A DNA stretch of 64,000 nucleotides from Carettochelys insculpta (GCF_033958435.1 NC_134142.1:101627001-101691000); one strand, 5' to 3'; positions 1 to 26,053 are shown, counted from the stretch's first letter. A program made the numbers and translations. The notes: a model not told the origin generated them from the sequence alone.

Positions 1-400
1 ATAATTTGTCCCCTGGCATAGGTCTAATCCTGACCTCTGATAGTTAGTCAGTTCCTGCTGCCTGGAAACATTCCTTTTACTGGTTTTTAATTCCTAACTG
101 TTAATTTCATTGCAGGTTTCCTGGGACTTGAGTTATGAAACAGTCAGAAGGCAAGTTCCTCATATACAGCAGTCTCACAATCTTTCTTTGTGTCTCTGTA
201 GCAAGGTATTGTGGACTTCCCCTACCCCAGAAGCAGATGTGCCCTCCCTGAAGCTGTGGTGGGTGGAGCCAGAGCACCCTTGCCCTGCCTCCGAGATTGA
301 CATGCAGGGGAGAGAGCACAAGAAGTGGAGGGCAGAGCTCATTAGAAGGGCTGCCTGGGAGCAGATAAGGTGAGCTAGGCCTGACTCCTGAGAACAGGAG
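1..400. other. No recognised gene or repeat
   Basis: The open frames here are short and overlap each other on both strands. I recognise no domain or named repeat in this stretch. It is the left flank of the Harbinger-type element that follows. Confidence 0.4.
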
Positions 401-815
401 GGCTGCACTAGCAAGTACATTCAAAATTAGGATTGGAAGACTGAGCTCTTTCAAAAGAACCCGCGGAGTGTCCACACACACCCTGCGCCCTTTCGAAAGT
501 AACTTCAAAAAGAACTCAGGCATTCTTTCGAAGTCGCTCCTCCGTTCCTGGGGTGGGAAGAGCACCCACCTTCGAAAGATAATTTCAAAAGAGAGCAAGT
601 GTAGACGCTCCGTGACCCGCTCATTCAAAAGAGGGAGTCCTCCATGGCAGTGATCAGCTGGCGGGTGGCGGCCCTGCTCACAGCACAGACGGGCTCTATG
701 GTTCTAGCATCCGGCCACACTTAAGAGGACGCAGGCTCCCAGAAACCCTCAGGCAGGAAGCTGAGAGCATGCAGCCAGCAGTGAGGCCACGCTGCTCTCC
801 AGCTCACCAGCCACC

Positions 816-2770
816 ATGACGGCCAGCCAGTCCCTGAAACCATCTGGACCCATGGCCAGCCACCCGGACCCCTGCCCACCCCAGGGACCCTGCAAAAACA
901 GCGGGGAGTTGTCCCAGGAGGCGGGCCAGGCCCTGAAGCATCGAGCCCCCTCCTGGAGAGAGGCCGAGATCAAGGACCTCCTCTCCCTCTGGGAAGATGA
1001 GGAGGTACTCCAACAAATGGGGGTCTGTCGCCGCAATGTGGTCGCCTTCCAGTGGTTGGCAAACGGGCTGCTTGACCACGGCCACCCCACCTGCACGCTG
1101 GACCAGGTCCAGTCAAAGAACTGCAGCAGGGGTATTGCAGGGCCTAGGACGCAGCTGGGCGGTCAGGGGAAGCCCGCACAAGCTGCCCCTACTACAAAGA
1201 GCTCCACTTCCTCCTGGGGCCGAAGGAGGCTGGACCCCCCACCATCTTCCTTGACACGTCTGTCAGTGACACCGAGCCAGAGATGGCGACCGAGGGTGAA
1301 GAGCACCCAAGGTCGTCAGCCAGCACCAGGCAACTGCGGATAGCATGGCAACTTGACCCCACCAGCAATGACGAGGGCTCAAGCGAGGTGGTCCTCATCA
1401 TCGACCTCCCATCTGGGCCGTCCAGCTGGGCCCCGTCCGACCGTGCCTTGCCTGCCTTCCCGGAGGGACCCCTAGGTAGGTGGTGTGCACACCAGCCTCC
1501 CTAGTGCCCAGGGAGGGAGTGTCAGGTCCCACGCAGGGTGGCCACAGGCATCACACATGGCCACCAGTCCAGGTGCATGTGGACCCTGGACAGCTGTGCT
1601 CCCCAGGCTCTCAGGGAGATGATGCACGGCACTCAGCACCACATAGATGGGACAGCATCGGGGCTGCCCAGACTTGGAGGGAGTGAGGAGCAGCGTGGGT
1701 GGGGGCGTGTTCCCGGTACCCCTGTGGGGCACACAGGGACATGTACCCTGGGATGCCAGGACACGGGGACGTGCACCTGGGACTACTGGCCCATTCACCC
1801 CCGCCCCTTCTGTCTCCACAGCTCCTGCAGCCAATGGCCAGACCAGCCCCACCATGGAGGGTGAGGGGGAGCGGCCTGCATCCTGAGCAGGGACCATGTG
1901 GGGTTGCCGCCGGGCCATCCACCAGTGCCACCAGGGTGGCCACGAGGGCTACGTCTACACGTGCACCCAACATCGAAATAGCTTATTTCGATGTATCAAC
2001 ATCGAAATAGGCTATTTCGATGAATAACGTCTACACGTTCTCCAGGGCTGGCAACGTCGATGTTCAACTTCGACGTTGCTCAGCCCAACATCGAAATAGG
2101 CACAGCGAGGGAACGTCTACACGCCAAAGTAGCACACATCGAAATAAGGGAGCCAGGCACAGCTGCAGACAGGGTCACGGGGCGGACTCAACAGCAAGTC
2201 GCTCCCTTAAAGGGCCCCTCCCAGACACACTTTCATTAAACAGTGCAAGATACACAGAGCCAACAACTAGTTGCAGACCCTGTATATGCAGCACGGACCC
2301 CCAGCTGCAGCAGCAGCAGCCAGAAGCCCTGGGCTAAGGGCTGCTGCCCACGGTGACCACAGAGCCCCGCAAGGGCTGGAGAGAGAGTATCTCTCAACCC
2401 CCCAGCTGATGGCCGCCATGGAGGACCCCGCTATTTCGATGTTGCGGGACGCGGATCGTCTACACGTCCCTACTTCGATGTTGAACGTCGAAGTAGGGCG
2501 CTATTCCCATCCGCTCATGGGGTTAGCGACTTCGACGTCTCGCCGCCTAACGTCGATTTCAACTTCGAAATAGCGCCCAACACGTGTAGACGTGACGGGC
2601 GCTATTTCGAAGTTACTGCCGCTACTTCGAAGTAGCGTGCACGTGTAGACGCAGCCGAGGAGGCGGGGGACACTGCCCATACCTCAGCTTTGCGGGACCT
2701 TACTGGTGTGCTGCAGGAGTGGCTTGCCAGGGAACGGCAGGCCAGGGACCGGGTCATGGCGAACATGGAT
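816..2770 (+). pseudogene. Harbinger-associated Myb/SANT-like DNA-binding protein, interrupted
   Basis: In PIF/Harbinger elements a Myb-like accessory protein brings the transposase to the nucleus and to the element ends. A Myb/SANT-like helix region is read from about residue 45 of the frame starting at 816 (WREAEIKDLLSLWEDEEV and the following 40 residues). After about 1280 the likely frame shifts. A splice acceptor (CTCCACAG) near 1820 may begin a second exon. The reading is then cut by the MITE at 1947-2656 and resumes just after it with an acidic, Arg-rich helix (EWLARERQARDRV) typical of the C-terminal end of these proteins. Stops follow almost at once. It is a non-functional relic. Confidence 0.65.
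1947..2656 (+). mobile_element. Harbinger-type MITE (family A, copy 1)
   Basis: This 710-bp non-autonomous element has termini GGCTACGTCTACACG and CGTGTAGACGCAGCC. It is flanked on both sides by GAG (1944-1946 and 2657-2659), a 3-bp target duplication as expected for PIF/Harbinger. Inside, TATTTCGAT-type and CTTCGAAGT-type palindromes are frequent and GTCTACACG recurs. It is inserted in the Myb-like gene of the larger Harbinger element, so it is younger than that element. A full-length copy of the same family lies inverted at 20095-20805. Confidence 0.85.
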
Positions 2771-3462
2771 GCCCTGACCTGAGCCGTGGTGGGCCACCTA
2801 GACCCAGCTGCCGCCCCATAGCAAGCCACTCCTGCACCTGCCCTCCCTGCCCCCACCCCACCATCCCTCATCCCCCTGTCACCCAGCCGCGCCCCCCACC
2901 TCCCCAGTCCTCCGGTCAGCCTCCCCACCCCCAACATCTCCTGCCCACCCCGGTCTCCCACCCACCCCACCCCCTCCCCATGAGCCCGACCTCTCTGCCC
3001 TTGTCCCAACCCACCTGCCTCCGTCTGCCCTGATGCAGCTGGCCCACATGTTGATGGCCAGGGCTGGCCAAGATGAGGCCATTCCCCCTGCTCCACACAC
3101 CTCCCATGCTGACCCCAGGGAGCCTGCAGGGGCCCCTCCCCAGCAGTGCCCGTACCTCCCTGTGCCACCCACCGCAGCCCAGCCACAACAGACCACCCGG
3201 ACCCAGGGGGAAGGGGCAGATGTGAGCGATGGGGATCCCGTCCCTCAACTCCCATAAATTAATAGGGCCTCCTGCCCTTACCTTCAGCCCTCCCAGGGCC
3301 CAACACCCTTGTATATAGTTCTCCCCAGCCCCGCTTTCTGTGATACCCCTCCCTGTACATAGGCGGCAAAGCAGTAGTATCGGTTAAGTAAAGTGTTTAT
3401 TTTGTGGTTCTGTCGGGGTCCCCTGTGGGGGTGGGGGGTGTGTGTGCATGGGGGTGGTGTGG

Positions 3463-4991
3463 TTACTGCAGTCCCCACTCAAAGGCCTGGCACAGGGCCT
3501 CCCATACCCATACCCACACCCGCACCCTGTCCCGCTGGGCCTGGCAGCATGGGGGAGCAGGGGGCTGCTCATACCCGCGCCCTGCCTCAACGGCCCACCC
3601 GTGCACAAATGGCTCGTTCTTTGCCTCCACCAGGTTGTGCAGGGCACAGCAGGCCCCAGCTACTGCCGGAACACTGGGAAGGCCCATCTTCAGCCTTGTG
3701 AGGAGGCATCTGAAGCACCCTTTCAAGCGGCGAAATGCCCGCTCCACCCTGTTACGGTCCCAGTTCAGCCGCTCATTAAAAACATCTTGGCTGGTCTGTG
3801 AGTGTCTCGTGTATGGCCTCATGAGCCAGGGCTGCAGGGGATAAGGCCGTGTCTGCCATGATGCAGGGTACAATTGTGGTGTCCCCAGTGGGGAGCTTCC
3901 GCTGGGGGATGAAGGTCCCCTCGGCCATGTGTCAGCCCAGCCCTCAGTTCTGGAACACCCTGGCATCTTGGGCACGGACGGACCAGCCCACACAGATGTC
4001 CTGGAACCAACCGTTGGTGTCGACAAGTGCATTCAGGACCACGGAGTGGTAGCCCTTATGGTTTATGAAAGCCCCGCTGCTGTGCTCTGGGGCCCGAATG
4101 GCAACGTGCGTGCTGTCCAGGTCCCCAAAGCAGTTTGGGAAGCCCAACTCCTAGAAGCCCTGGATGGCATTGTCCAGGTCCCTGACACGCACCAGCTGCC
4201 GCAGGAGGACCCTGTTGATGGCCCGGACAACTTGCAGGGAGCGGGAGGAGGATGCACTCATGATCATGGGGTGGGGTGTAGTGTGCCCGACCATCCCTGT
4301 CCCCTGCAGGGTAGGCCTCCCTGGGGCCCCTGTCCCCATCCCTATCCTGTCTCTGGTGGGGGATGTCCTGTGGTCCTCAATGGTGTCCCATGGCTTACTC
4401 ATTGAGGATGGCCCCAACGGTGGCCCTGCCCACCCCAAACTGATGGCCGATGGATCAGTGACTGTCCAGAGTGGCCAGTTTCCAGAGGGCGATGGCCACC
4501 CTTTTTTGGAGCGGGAGCGCTGGCCTCATGCGGGTGTCCTGGTGCTGGAGGACTGGGGCGAGCCAGTGGCACAGCTCTAGGAATGTTCCCTTGGTCATCC
4601 GGAAGTTCCGTAGCCACTGGTCGTCACCCCAGTCCTCCAGCACCAGCCGGTCCCACCAGTCGCTGCTTGTGGGGAAGCTCCACAGGCAGCAGATGCCCCA
4701 GGGGACTGTCTGGGGACATCTCACCCTCTGGATGACTTCCAGGAGGGTGGCTAGTAGGCTGGCTGCCCATAGCTGCTGCTGCGCAGCGGCCAGGACCACA
4801 GCCAGTGCACTAGCCACAGCCTCGATGGGGATGGGGGCTGCTTGGGTTCCCTGGGGGCCCGGGGTGCCTCCTCTGATCTCCTCAGTGTGCAAGTCTGGGG
4901 ACAGGTGGCTGGCCCTCAGCATGTGCAGGCTGGTGTATGGGATGGAGGGGCCTTTAAGGGGACAGCGGCCTGCGGTCCCAGAAGGGCTCAT
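3463..4991 (-). pseudogene. HARBI1-like transposase relic
   Basis: This is the DDE-type transposase of a PIF/Harbinger element, read right to left in pieces. The N-terminal part (4991 down to about 4455) ends in a helix-turn-helix region with FRMTKGTFLELCHWL, followed after a frame change by a HQFGVGRATVG-like stretch. A GTAAGC donor near 4400 and a CTGCAG acceptor near 4240 suggest the single intron common in this family. The catalytic core includes GDLDSTHVAI (first Asp) and later GWSVRAQDARVF. The C-terminal part has RNRVERAFRRLKGCF and CCALHNLVE, which match the HARBI1 signature. An in-frame stop near 4150 and at least two frame breaks show that it is dead. Confidence 0.8.
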
Positions 4992-5218
4992 CCACCATGC
5001 GACCCTGCCCGCGAGACTTCCTGCACCTGTACTTTCGAAAGAGCGCCCTGCGTAGTGTGGATGCTCATTTTTGAAATTGCACTCCGGGACTTGCGAAAGA
5101 GTGGATCACACCTTCGGTCTCTGTTTGTCTGTGTGGATGCTCCATTTCGAAAGGACGGCTTCAATGTTCTGTTTCGAAAGCTGTCCTTCCAAAAGGGGGC
5201 TGTTGTGTAGACGCGGCC

Positions 5219-5995
5219 GAGCTGAATAGCCTGTGCTGCTCTGACCTGACATTTGCTTGCTATCCAGAGGAGTATCCTGACCTGTTGCTTGCGCACTACT
5301 GGGAGGACCTGTGAGTGTTTGGGCCTCTGGGCATGCCACTTGCATTGGTCTGCTACCTGGAGGGGTTGGGATGTAGCTGAGTCCCTGCCCTGCCATCGGC
5401 CTGCTACGAGGGAGGTCCAGAACTGCCTCCCAGGTCTCTGGACCTGCCATCCATTTTTTTTACCCAGGGGAAGTGGACCTGCCCACCTGCCCAACCTCCT
5501 GACAACCCTAAATGAGGGTACCCACACCTGGGCTGATGTCTGTGCGTTGTGACCTGGATGTCAACTGACCAGCAACTAGTAGCAGCTCCTATTAGGGCCT
5601 CAGACTGGGCTCAGTGGAGTGGGTATGGCTGTGGCCCCCTACTCCTCCCTATAAGGTAGCAGTCTTCCCCCTCTCCAGACCTACCCTGAATTGTGGTCTG
5701 CCGTGTCCTGCTACAAGCATCTGAGCCCTACACTAACGAGGCCTATGCCCTGAGCCAAGATGGGCTCCTTAATCACTGTTTTGTTGCTCAGCCCTATTGA
5801 AAAAGTTGAGCCCTGTAGTGACTGCTGCTATGATTCACAGATTGTCTGCTTAGTCCTGCTAAAAGCGAGCTGAGCCTTGTGCTTACTGCTGCCGCACCCT
5901 GAATGCAGGCAGCTCACTGCCTGTTAAGCGGTGTTGCAGCCTTCCCCTGGCACGAAGGGGGCGAACCCTAACAGGCATCTCTCCAGTCTCCTTTT
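5219..5995. other. No gene recognised
   Basis: Moderately GC-rich sequence without a convincing open frame. Short CTGAGCC and CTGCT-rich segments suggest old repeat DNA, but I cannot name a family. Confidence 0.3.
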
Positions 5996-6118
5996 TAAGC
6001 TAAGCATTCCCAGTCTTTTCAGTCTCTCTGTGTATGACTTTGATCATTCTTTTCACCCATCTCTGAATCCTCTCTAGCTCTACACCACCTTTTTAGAGGT
6101 AAAGAGACTAGTACTGGA
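5996..6118 (-). repeat. CR1-type LINE 3' fragment
   Basis: The plus strand reads like the reverse complement of the CR1 3' region common in turtles: CTCCTTTTTAAGC, CAGTCTTTTCAGTCTCTC, then a phrase ending in CTGAATCCTCTCTAGC. The fragment is short and diverged. Confidence 0.6.
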
Positions 6119-7220
6119 CTTTTTTTTTAAGACTACATTTGTCTTTTTATTTTGGTTTGGGCTGCGTAGTATAAAAGTAAGACTTGAAAGGTTTAAGAAA
6201 AATTAAATTTTTTTAAACCTTAAATCTCAGAGGATTAATATTGTAAACTCTTGTGGTTTTTAAAAACAAAAATGAGAGGGGGAAAAAAAGGCAGGCTAAA
6301 AAAATCTCTTCATAATTTAATTGGTTTCCAGTTGACATTGGATGAAGAAAATCTGTATGTGTCATGTGCAAAACAAGCAGCATTTTTTGTTCTGTGTGTG
6401 GTTTTTTTTTAAACAAACACCTTTCAGGCCTCTCCTGTAGAAAAATAAAAAGCACAAAGCCAATTTTGTCTTCTTGTACAAGTCATCTAAAAGCCACTCT
6501 GATCATGTACAATTTCTGGCATCCCCAGTAGTCTGGGTTAAACAATATCAGCTTATGATCACAACAGTGCACTGCTAACTAGAGCAGGGAATGTTTCTGG
6601 CTGCCACCAAGTGACAAGAGTCTGTAATTCCATGTTACAATTTGGACAAACAATCAAATAAAATCATTGGTCTGGTCAGGATAAATAGAATGCCTCGTAT
6701 TTCAAGCACAGTGCTTCATACTAGTCACTATCCTGCTGTGAGATACAGATTTTATTATGTAACTGAACACTTTTATAAAAGAAACCTGTAGCTATGTACA
6801 GAATACCTTAGTCTTGAGTTTGAGTCTGTCTGGTCTAAAGAAATAATATTGAATTACAGTTATCCTCTTCTGGCAACAGTGTGAGTCCATTATGCAAGAT
6901 GAATAGTATCTGATACTGCAAATAGCGTCTTTGAAATCAATGGACCTACTTACAAAGTAAGATAATACTTTGTGTGAGAATTCTGCATAATTGAACTGAA
7001 TTTGTCCTTATTTAGAAGTCTGCTTTTCTTCCTGTAATCTCTCAGTGGAGGGTCCAGGAAATGACCTCTGTTCCCTGTCCTGACCCTTAAAAAGAGTATT
7101 GATTAACTGTAAAATGTACATGCAATTGTTCTATCAGTATGATTAGGGAGACCCAGACAATCTGGAACAATCTTAGCAAGCTATGTCCCAATTCTGCACA
7201 GATGCTTGTCTTTACAGGCA
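6119..7220. other. AT-rich intergenic DNA, nothing recognised
   Basis: No long open frame, CpG cluster or repeat I can name. The small open frames are typical of random AT-rich sequence. Confidence 0.4.
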
Positions 7221-7628
7221 AGCTGGGTCTACACTAGAGAGTTCTGTTGACAGAAGGAGCCTTCTGTCGACATAACTCGGAGCATCTACACACATAAAGC
7301 ATTCTGTCAGCAGATTCTTTTGACAGAACTCTGGATTTGCCTCGACAGTATTGTCCCCCTAAAAATTGAGACATAACAAGCTCACGACCGAGTATTGTCG
7401 ACAGAAGTGCAATGTAGACACTCCTGTCGACAGACAGGACTTCTGGTTGCTGGGCAGCCCTCTTTGCAGAGCTGCCATTCCACTTTCTGGCACCAGAGGG
7501 CAGTGCAGTCTGGCAGCTCTCTGCCAACAGCAAGTTGTGTGTAGATGCAATCTGTTGACAGGGGGTCCGTGAGATTTCCCTGTTGACAGTAACTTCTATT
7601 GACAGATGCTTCCAGTGTAGGTGTAGCC
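7221..7628. mobile_element. Harbinger-like MITE (family B, copy 1)
   Basis: The left end reads GGGTCTACACTAG and the right end GTGTAGGTGTAGCC, both the GTCTACAC-type terminus. The interior is dominated by TGTCGACAG and TGTTGACAG palindromes instead of the TTCGAA type. The 3-bp flanks (GCA, ACA) do not match exactly. A truncated inverted copy lies at 33498-33722. Confidence 0.65.
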
Positions 7629-7655
7629 ACAGTGAATAGTCCAAATAGAAGTCAG

Positions 7656-8650
7656 TATACTCATCACTCGTTAAATGAGTACTTCACTTACAAGTACTTG
7701 CTTAAACGAGGGACACATTTACTTACCTTAGTTCACTCTACAGGTGAACCTCCCCCCCCACTAATATGAGGCTAATCCCCTCCCAATGGCTCCAACCTAC
7801 CCTAGTCTGACCCCCCCAACTGGCCCCGCAGCCCCTACCCGTGGCAGCCTGACCCCCCACCTCCGCCAGCCCTGCAGCAGCCTGACTGCCCCCCTCTCTC
7901 TCTGCCAGCCCCATGGCAGCCTGACCCCTCCCCCTGCCAGCCATGCGGCATCCTTCCCCCGCCCCCACTGGCTCCCCGGCAGCCTGACCCCTGCACCTCC
8001 ACTGGCCCCGTGGCAGCCTGACTCCTGCCCTCTGCTAGCCCCGTGGCAGCCTGACACCCGCCCCCCCCAGCTCTGCCAGCCCTGTAGCACCTACCCACGA
8101 CAGCCTGACCCTGCCCCTCTGCTGGCCCTGCAGCAGCCTGACCCCCTCCCCAGCTGCCGGCTCCGCAGACCAGCGACAGCCTGACTCCTGTGCCAGCCCC
8201 ATGGCCCTAACCCGTGGCAGCCTTAACGTCCCCCCCTCCCTCTGCCGGACCCGCAGACTGGCCCCATGGCAGCCTGACCCTTGCCTCCCCTCCCCTCCAG
8301 CCCAGTAGACCTAACCCGCTGTAGTCTGACACCCCCCATCGAACCACACACCCAACCTTCAGCAGCCTGCACTCCCCACCCACCCCACAGACCCAACCAT
8401 TCACCAGGTTTTAACCCTCTTTCCCACTCGTGGCATTAAACTGCCTTTAACCTTTTCCAACCCTGAAATCTAAGGTTCACTTACCTTCCAAAAGCAGCGC
8501 CACATACTGCCACTCCTTCGCTGAGCTCTAGGAACCAATCAGACACTTTTACGTGTATTTTAATAAGAATTTAGTGCCCCTCTTACAAGTTTTCGCCTAC
8601 CAGCACAAAGTTGGGAACCAATTTTGCTCGTAGAGCGAGGAATGAGTGTA
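7656..8650 (+). mobile_element. TA-flanked MITE with internal minisatellite (family C, copy 1)
   Basis: The termini are TATACTCATC and GAATGAGTGTATA. The family consensus from three copies is TACACTCATCCC, and TA flanks suggest a Tc1/mariner-type origin. The right 250 bp is shared closely with the copies at 13252 and 37748. The middle (about 7750-8350) is a C-rich array of GTGGCAGCCTGACCC-like units of irregular length. Long open frames across the array are low-complexity artefacts. Confidence 0.7.
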
Positions 8651-11049
8651 TACCAAAATGTGCCAGTCACTTCATATTTTGGTAAACATGAAGATGCATA
8701 TCACTCCAGGTAATTATCAGCAGCGTTGTCACTGTGGTTTGATTTTCAACAGCATAAATCAGTGCCATTTTATAAGTATTGCTGATCCAGTTCCAGATTT
8801 CTCTTTAGAATACAGCTGATATGTTTCTCCAGGCAAAAAGGGGACACCATCAACTCACTATAAACAAAATACAATCTTAGGACCAACATGTTGTTTTTGC
8901 AGAGACTTAATATGTAACCTTATCCATAACCACACCACATGCCCCTGCTATCCACCAACATTTTCATTGCTCAGGCTGAGAGAAATGCCAAAAAATCATC
9001 AACTCTTTCAAAATTTTAGCTTTAAACACAGATCTGTTAATTAAATCACATTTGCTTACAGCGCCCTCTTAACTATAAACTTTAAGATGTGTCCTTCCTA
9101 CTTTTCCAAGAATCATATACTAATGAGGAATGTCAGCCTGCTGGAATTAGCATAGTCTGATGGGAATTAGGTGAGCCAGATGGAGATATACAGAACCATG
9201 TGTACAAATAACTAAGTAGGTATCCTAGCTCTTATCTGTGTACCAGAAGCAGTGCTTAATTTGTGACACTGCTTGCCAGGGTTGACCACTGGCACCTCTA
9301 AACCTGGCAGTTCATTGCCTAGAACCTCTCTACTGCCATGTAAGTTATGAAAGGAAAAAACAACTTGAGCCCAGGCAGCTCTTTCATTGAAAATAAAGCA
9401 CTAACCATAAAGTGGAAGGTAAATAAAATCCATTAGGAAGATTGAGGAGGAGGGAAGGAAGAACCTGAATCTCACATTTTTACAATGAACCTGTTCACTG
9501 CAGTGGAATTACTTATGTGACCAACTACCAGTGGCTATTGCTGTTGGGGTAATGGGACTGTCTGCAGAAGTATTGCTCAGTGAGATTAATGGTGACAGAA
9601 TGTGCATCAAAAGATGTGACAAGTGTTCAGGTGCTGCATTAAGAGATATTATAGAAAACCCTCCCATGAGGAGAACTTCATCCATCAGAGCTTAATGAGT
9701 ATTCAGAAAGGGCTCTGCAAATTCGAGCTTAAATAGTTTGCTGACAATATCTTCCCTTCCCCTGCATGACCAAATTATGGCAGAGTTTGTGCCTCTTCAC
9801 TACTTTTGGGGGTTTCCCCACTTCCACAAAGGTGCCAGGAAGGCTGTGTTTTAGCCTCCTTATGGGAGCTGGGAGGAGAACAGCAGTGGGTGCCACTACC
9901 CGTAGCATTGCAGGGGAGGAGATGGTGGTGGCTATCTGTGAACTGCTGGTGTGCGGTGAGAGGGGAAAGCTGCAAGAGTGATCCAGGGCCTGGACACTGC
10001 CAGGGAGAGGGAGAAGGGTGGCCATGTATCTCCCGATCACAGCAGATGCCTCTGTCCAACATGGACATTGAGCTAGCAGCTCCCCACTCTCTGACACCAT
10101 CCCACTCTGGAAAAGCCCCTTTATCCCAGCAGGAGAGGGATGCTGCCTGGGGCACAGGTGGTGGCTCAGCAGAGCTTGGCTCAGAGTGGAATAGGAGTCA
10201 GAGTGGGGGACAGGACAAAACAGAAATGGAGCTGGGAGCTGAGCAAGTGCAGAAGACTGAGATAGACACAGTTGAGGGCAGAATAGAAGCAAAAGGCAAA
10301 TAGGATGTAAACAATGGTGACTTGTGGAAGGGATGATGTGGGTGCACAAGAGGAGTTCTGACTGTGGGAGGAGAAAAGGGAGATGGTATGGTATGTGGTA
10401 TGTCTTATTGCTTGGTGCAATATTGCTAGTACATTCTCAAAGAGCTAGTATATACACGTTTTTATCCTTACTGGTTTAGAATCCCATATAGTGACATTGG
10501 TACAAATAATTCTGTAGACCATATCTAACAAATATTTTTGGGAAAAAATGTTTTAAAGTACAATAACTGCTTCCTGGTGTTTTTCTGCTCATTAATTGTC
10601 TTCTGTGGATGGCATAACCAAAACAAGGAATACAGTGAGTAGCTAGCCAGTTGTGCAGTATTTGCAGAAGAGAATTAACTGTTCTGTGTCAAGAACTCCA
10701 TTTAACTTTTCAGTAGTTTGATGCTAACAACCTCCACTTTCCTCAGTAGATTTCATTAGATTCCAAGGTATTTCCAAGAGGAAGCTGGAGGGCACAGAAA
10801 GATGCTGACTGAAGTTACACAAAAAATTTTGGAAACAAAATTTTGGAGGAAAAATGAATTTTTGTGCTGAAGTAAGCATTTCATTATTTTGTTTTCAATT
10901 TGCCAAGTCTTTTTGGTAACAAACACAAAAAAACCCAAACAAATAAACAAACAGCATCAACAAAAAACAAACAAAAAAACAGCAACCAAAGTCTAAACAT
11001 TTTGTTTTTTCTTTTATTCATTAAACAAATGTTTTGATTTTGCAAAAAC
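8651..11049. other. Intergenic DNA without a supported gene
   Basis: A 206-codon minus-strand frame at 9729-10349 and a 165-codon plus-strand frame overlapping it are the longest. Neither has a recognisable domain or consistent splice context, and the region has moderate GC on both strands. A- and AAAC-rich simple sequence occurs near 10925-10990. I see no other structure. Confidence 0.4.
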
Positions 11050-11215
11050 AATGCGGAGTCCTGGGGCACCACAAAGATGAACAGATTTATTTGGGCATGA
11101 GCCTTAGCAGAGGTTTTACCTGTGTAAGTTTATGCCCAAATACATCTGTTAGTCTTTTAAGGTCCTGCAAGACTTTGTAGTTGTTTTTGTGGATACAGAC
11201 TAGCAAACCTACCCT
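11050..11215. mobile_element. Penelope-like element, short head-to-head inverted dimer
   Basis: Two copies of the terminal segment that I assign to Penelope-like elements face each other. The left arm (about 11053-11108) contains CAGATTTATTTGGGCAT; the right arm (about 11128-11212) contains the reverse complement ATGCCCAAATACATCTG followed by TTAGTC and GATACAGACTAGC. The 3' ends point outward and about 20 bp of unrelated sequence lies at the centre. No clear target duplication was found. Confidence 0.6.
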
Positions 11216-12275
11216 TCTCTGTTATGATTTGTGGTTCAAAATGACTTTTCATTTTAAATTCCTTTTACTTGAATTTTTAATAAAAAAACTTCAGATTATG
11301 TTTATATTTGAACTAAATGTTTTGTTCAGGCCAAACTGACCTGTGCTTTCCTCTTTTTGGTTAATCAAAAATTATAATAATTGTGGGTTCACTCCAGGGT
11401 TGCCAACAATCAGTAAATTTAGAGTCTGTAAAAAAATTAGCTGAAATTGGACATGTTTGTAAAGTCTGTAAAAAAAATGTAGGTGTCCGTAATTTCATAA
11501 AAAGTGCAAAAAAATTTAAAAAACCCCAGCAATTATTCCATAGCAATTCAATTTATTTTGTGCAGTTTCAGCCATTTTACTACACCGCACAAGAAATTGG
11601 ACATTTTAGTTGTTCATTTAGCTCGGTCGTTGAGGTGATGTAATGTGAATCACGCGATCCGCATGATATTATCATCTACATTATTCCGTGGCATTAGTGT
11701 CAGCACATTGGCAACGTGACTAACTAAATTAAAGTGATTTAAATAGCATATTGTTCTCATGATGTCTGAATGACAATGCTTACTTTTCATTTTTGGCATA
11801 TGTTGCCTGAATAGAGAATAAAAACTGCTCCTGGCTGTAAATTTTTCCTATTTTGTCCGCAGACGAAACTTCTGTGGGTTGGCAAACCTGGTTGGCTCCC
11901 AAGACTAGGCCAGGAAGTGAAGGGAGCACTGCAAGGTGTTTCTGGGGGGGGCAGCCCGGACGCATCAGCCAGGGACGAGATGTCGCTACCCTCCCGCGGC
12001 CCTCCCCCTGCCGTGGGTGACGTGGGAAGACCGGAGGTCGGCTCGCCAAGCCCCCACTCCAGAGCTCTAGCCGGAACATTTAAGCGGGTGCACCGAAACT
12101 TCCCCTGGTTGAACGCGCGGCGGCGGCCGCAGGTCCTTGGGGAAGAACTGGCTGGTGGACTTGGCGTCAGGTGACGCCAGCCCGTAGCGGAAGGGGGAAG
12201 TGATGGGAACAGAGCTGCGAACGGGGCTCGGCGGGCTGTTCTAGAGGCCGTAAGGAGCCGGGCCCGGAGCCCGAC

Positions 12276-26053
<13,778 letters not shown>

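Larger units (their letters stand above)
400..5218. mobile_element. Decayed autonomous PIF/Harbinger DNA transposon
   Basis: The element has a Myb/SANT-like protein gene on the plus strand and a HARBI1-like transposase on the minus strand. This convergent two-gene arrangement is diagnostic of PIF/Harbinger elements. The subterminal regions (about 430-640 and 5030-5218) are rich in TTTCGAAAG and short variants. The right end finishes in a GTCTACAC-type terminus (GTGTAGACGCGGCC, ending at 5218), the same terminus as the small Harbinger elements elsewhere in the window. I could not place the left end exactly; a degenerate GGCTGC-type start may lie near 400. Both genes are broken by stops and frame changes, and a 710-bp MITE sits inside the Myb gene, so this is a fossil copy. 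Boundaries are approximate. Confidence 0.75.

Noticed and set aside
7380..7630. CRISPR-like array from repeated TGTCGACAG motifs
   Set aside because: Irregular spacing, palindromic units and transposon termini in a vertebrate genome identify it as a MITE.
7786..8184. 132-codon Pro-rich frame
   Set aside because: It is the translation of the C-rich minisatellite inside a MITE.
9729..10349. 206-codon minus-strand open frame
   Set aside because: No recognisable domain, biased Ser/Pro/Leu composition, and an overlapping 165-codon frame on the other strand. Probably chance in GC-balanced repeat DNA.
1..12000. 3' end of NRIP3, the expected next neighbour
   Set aside because: Gene order predicts it upstream of TMEM9B, but I found no exon resembling it. 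It probably lies outside the window.
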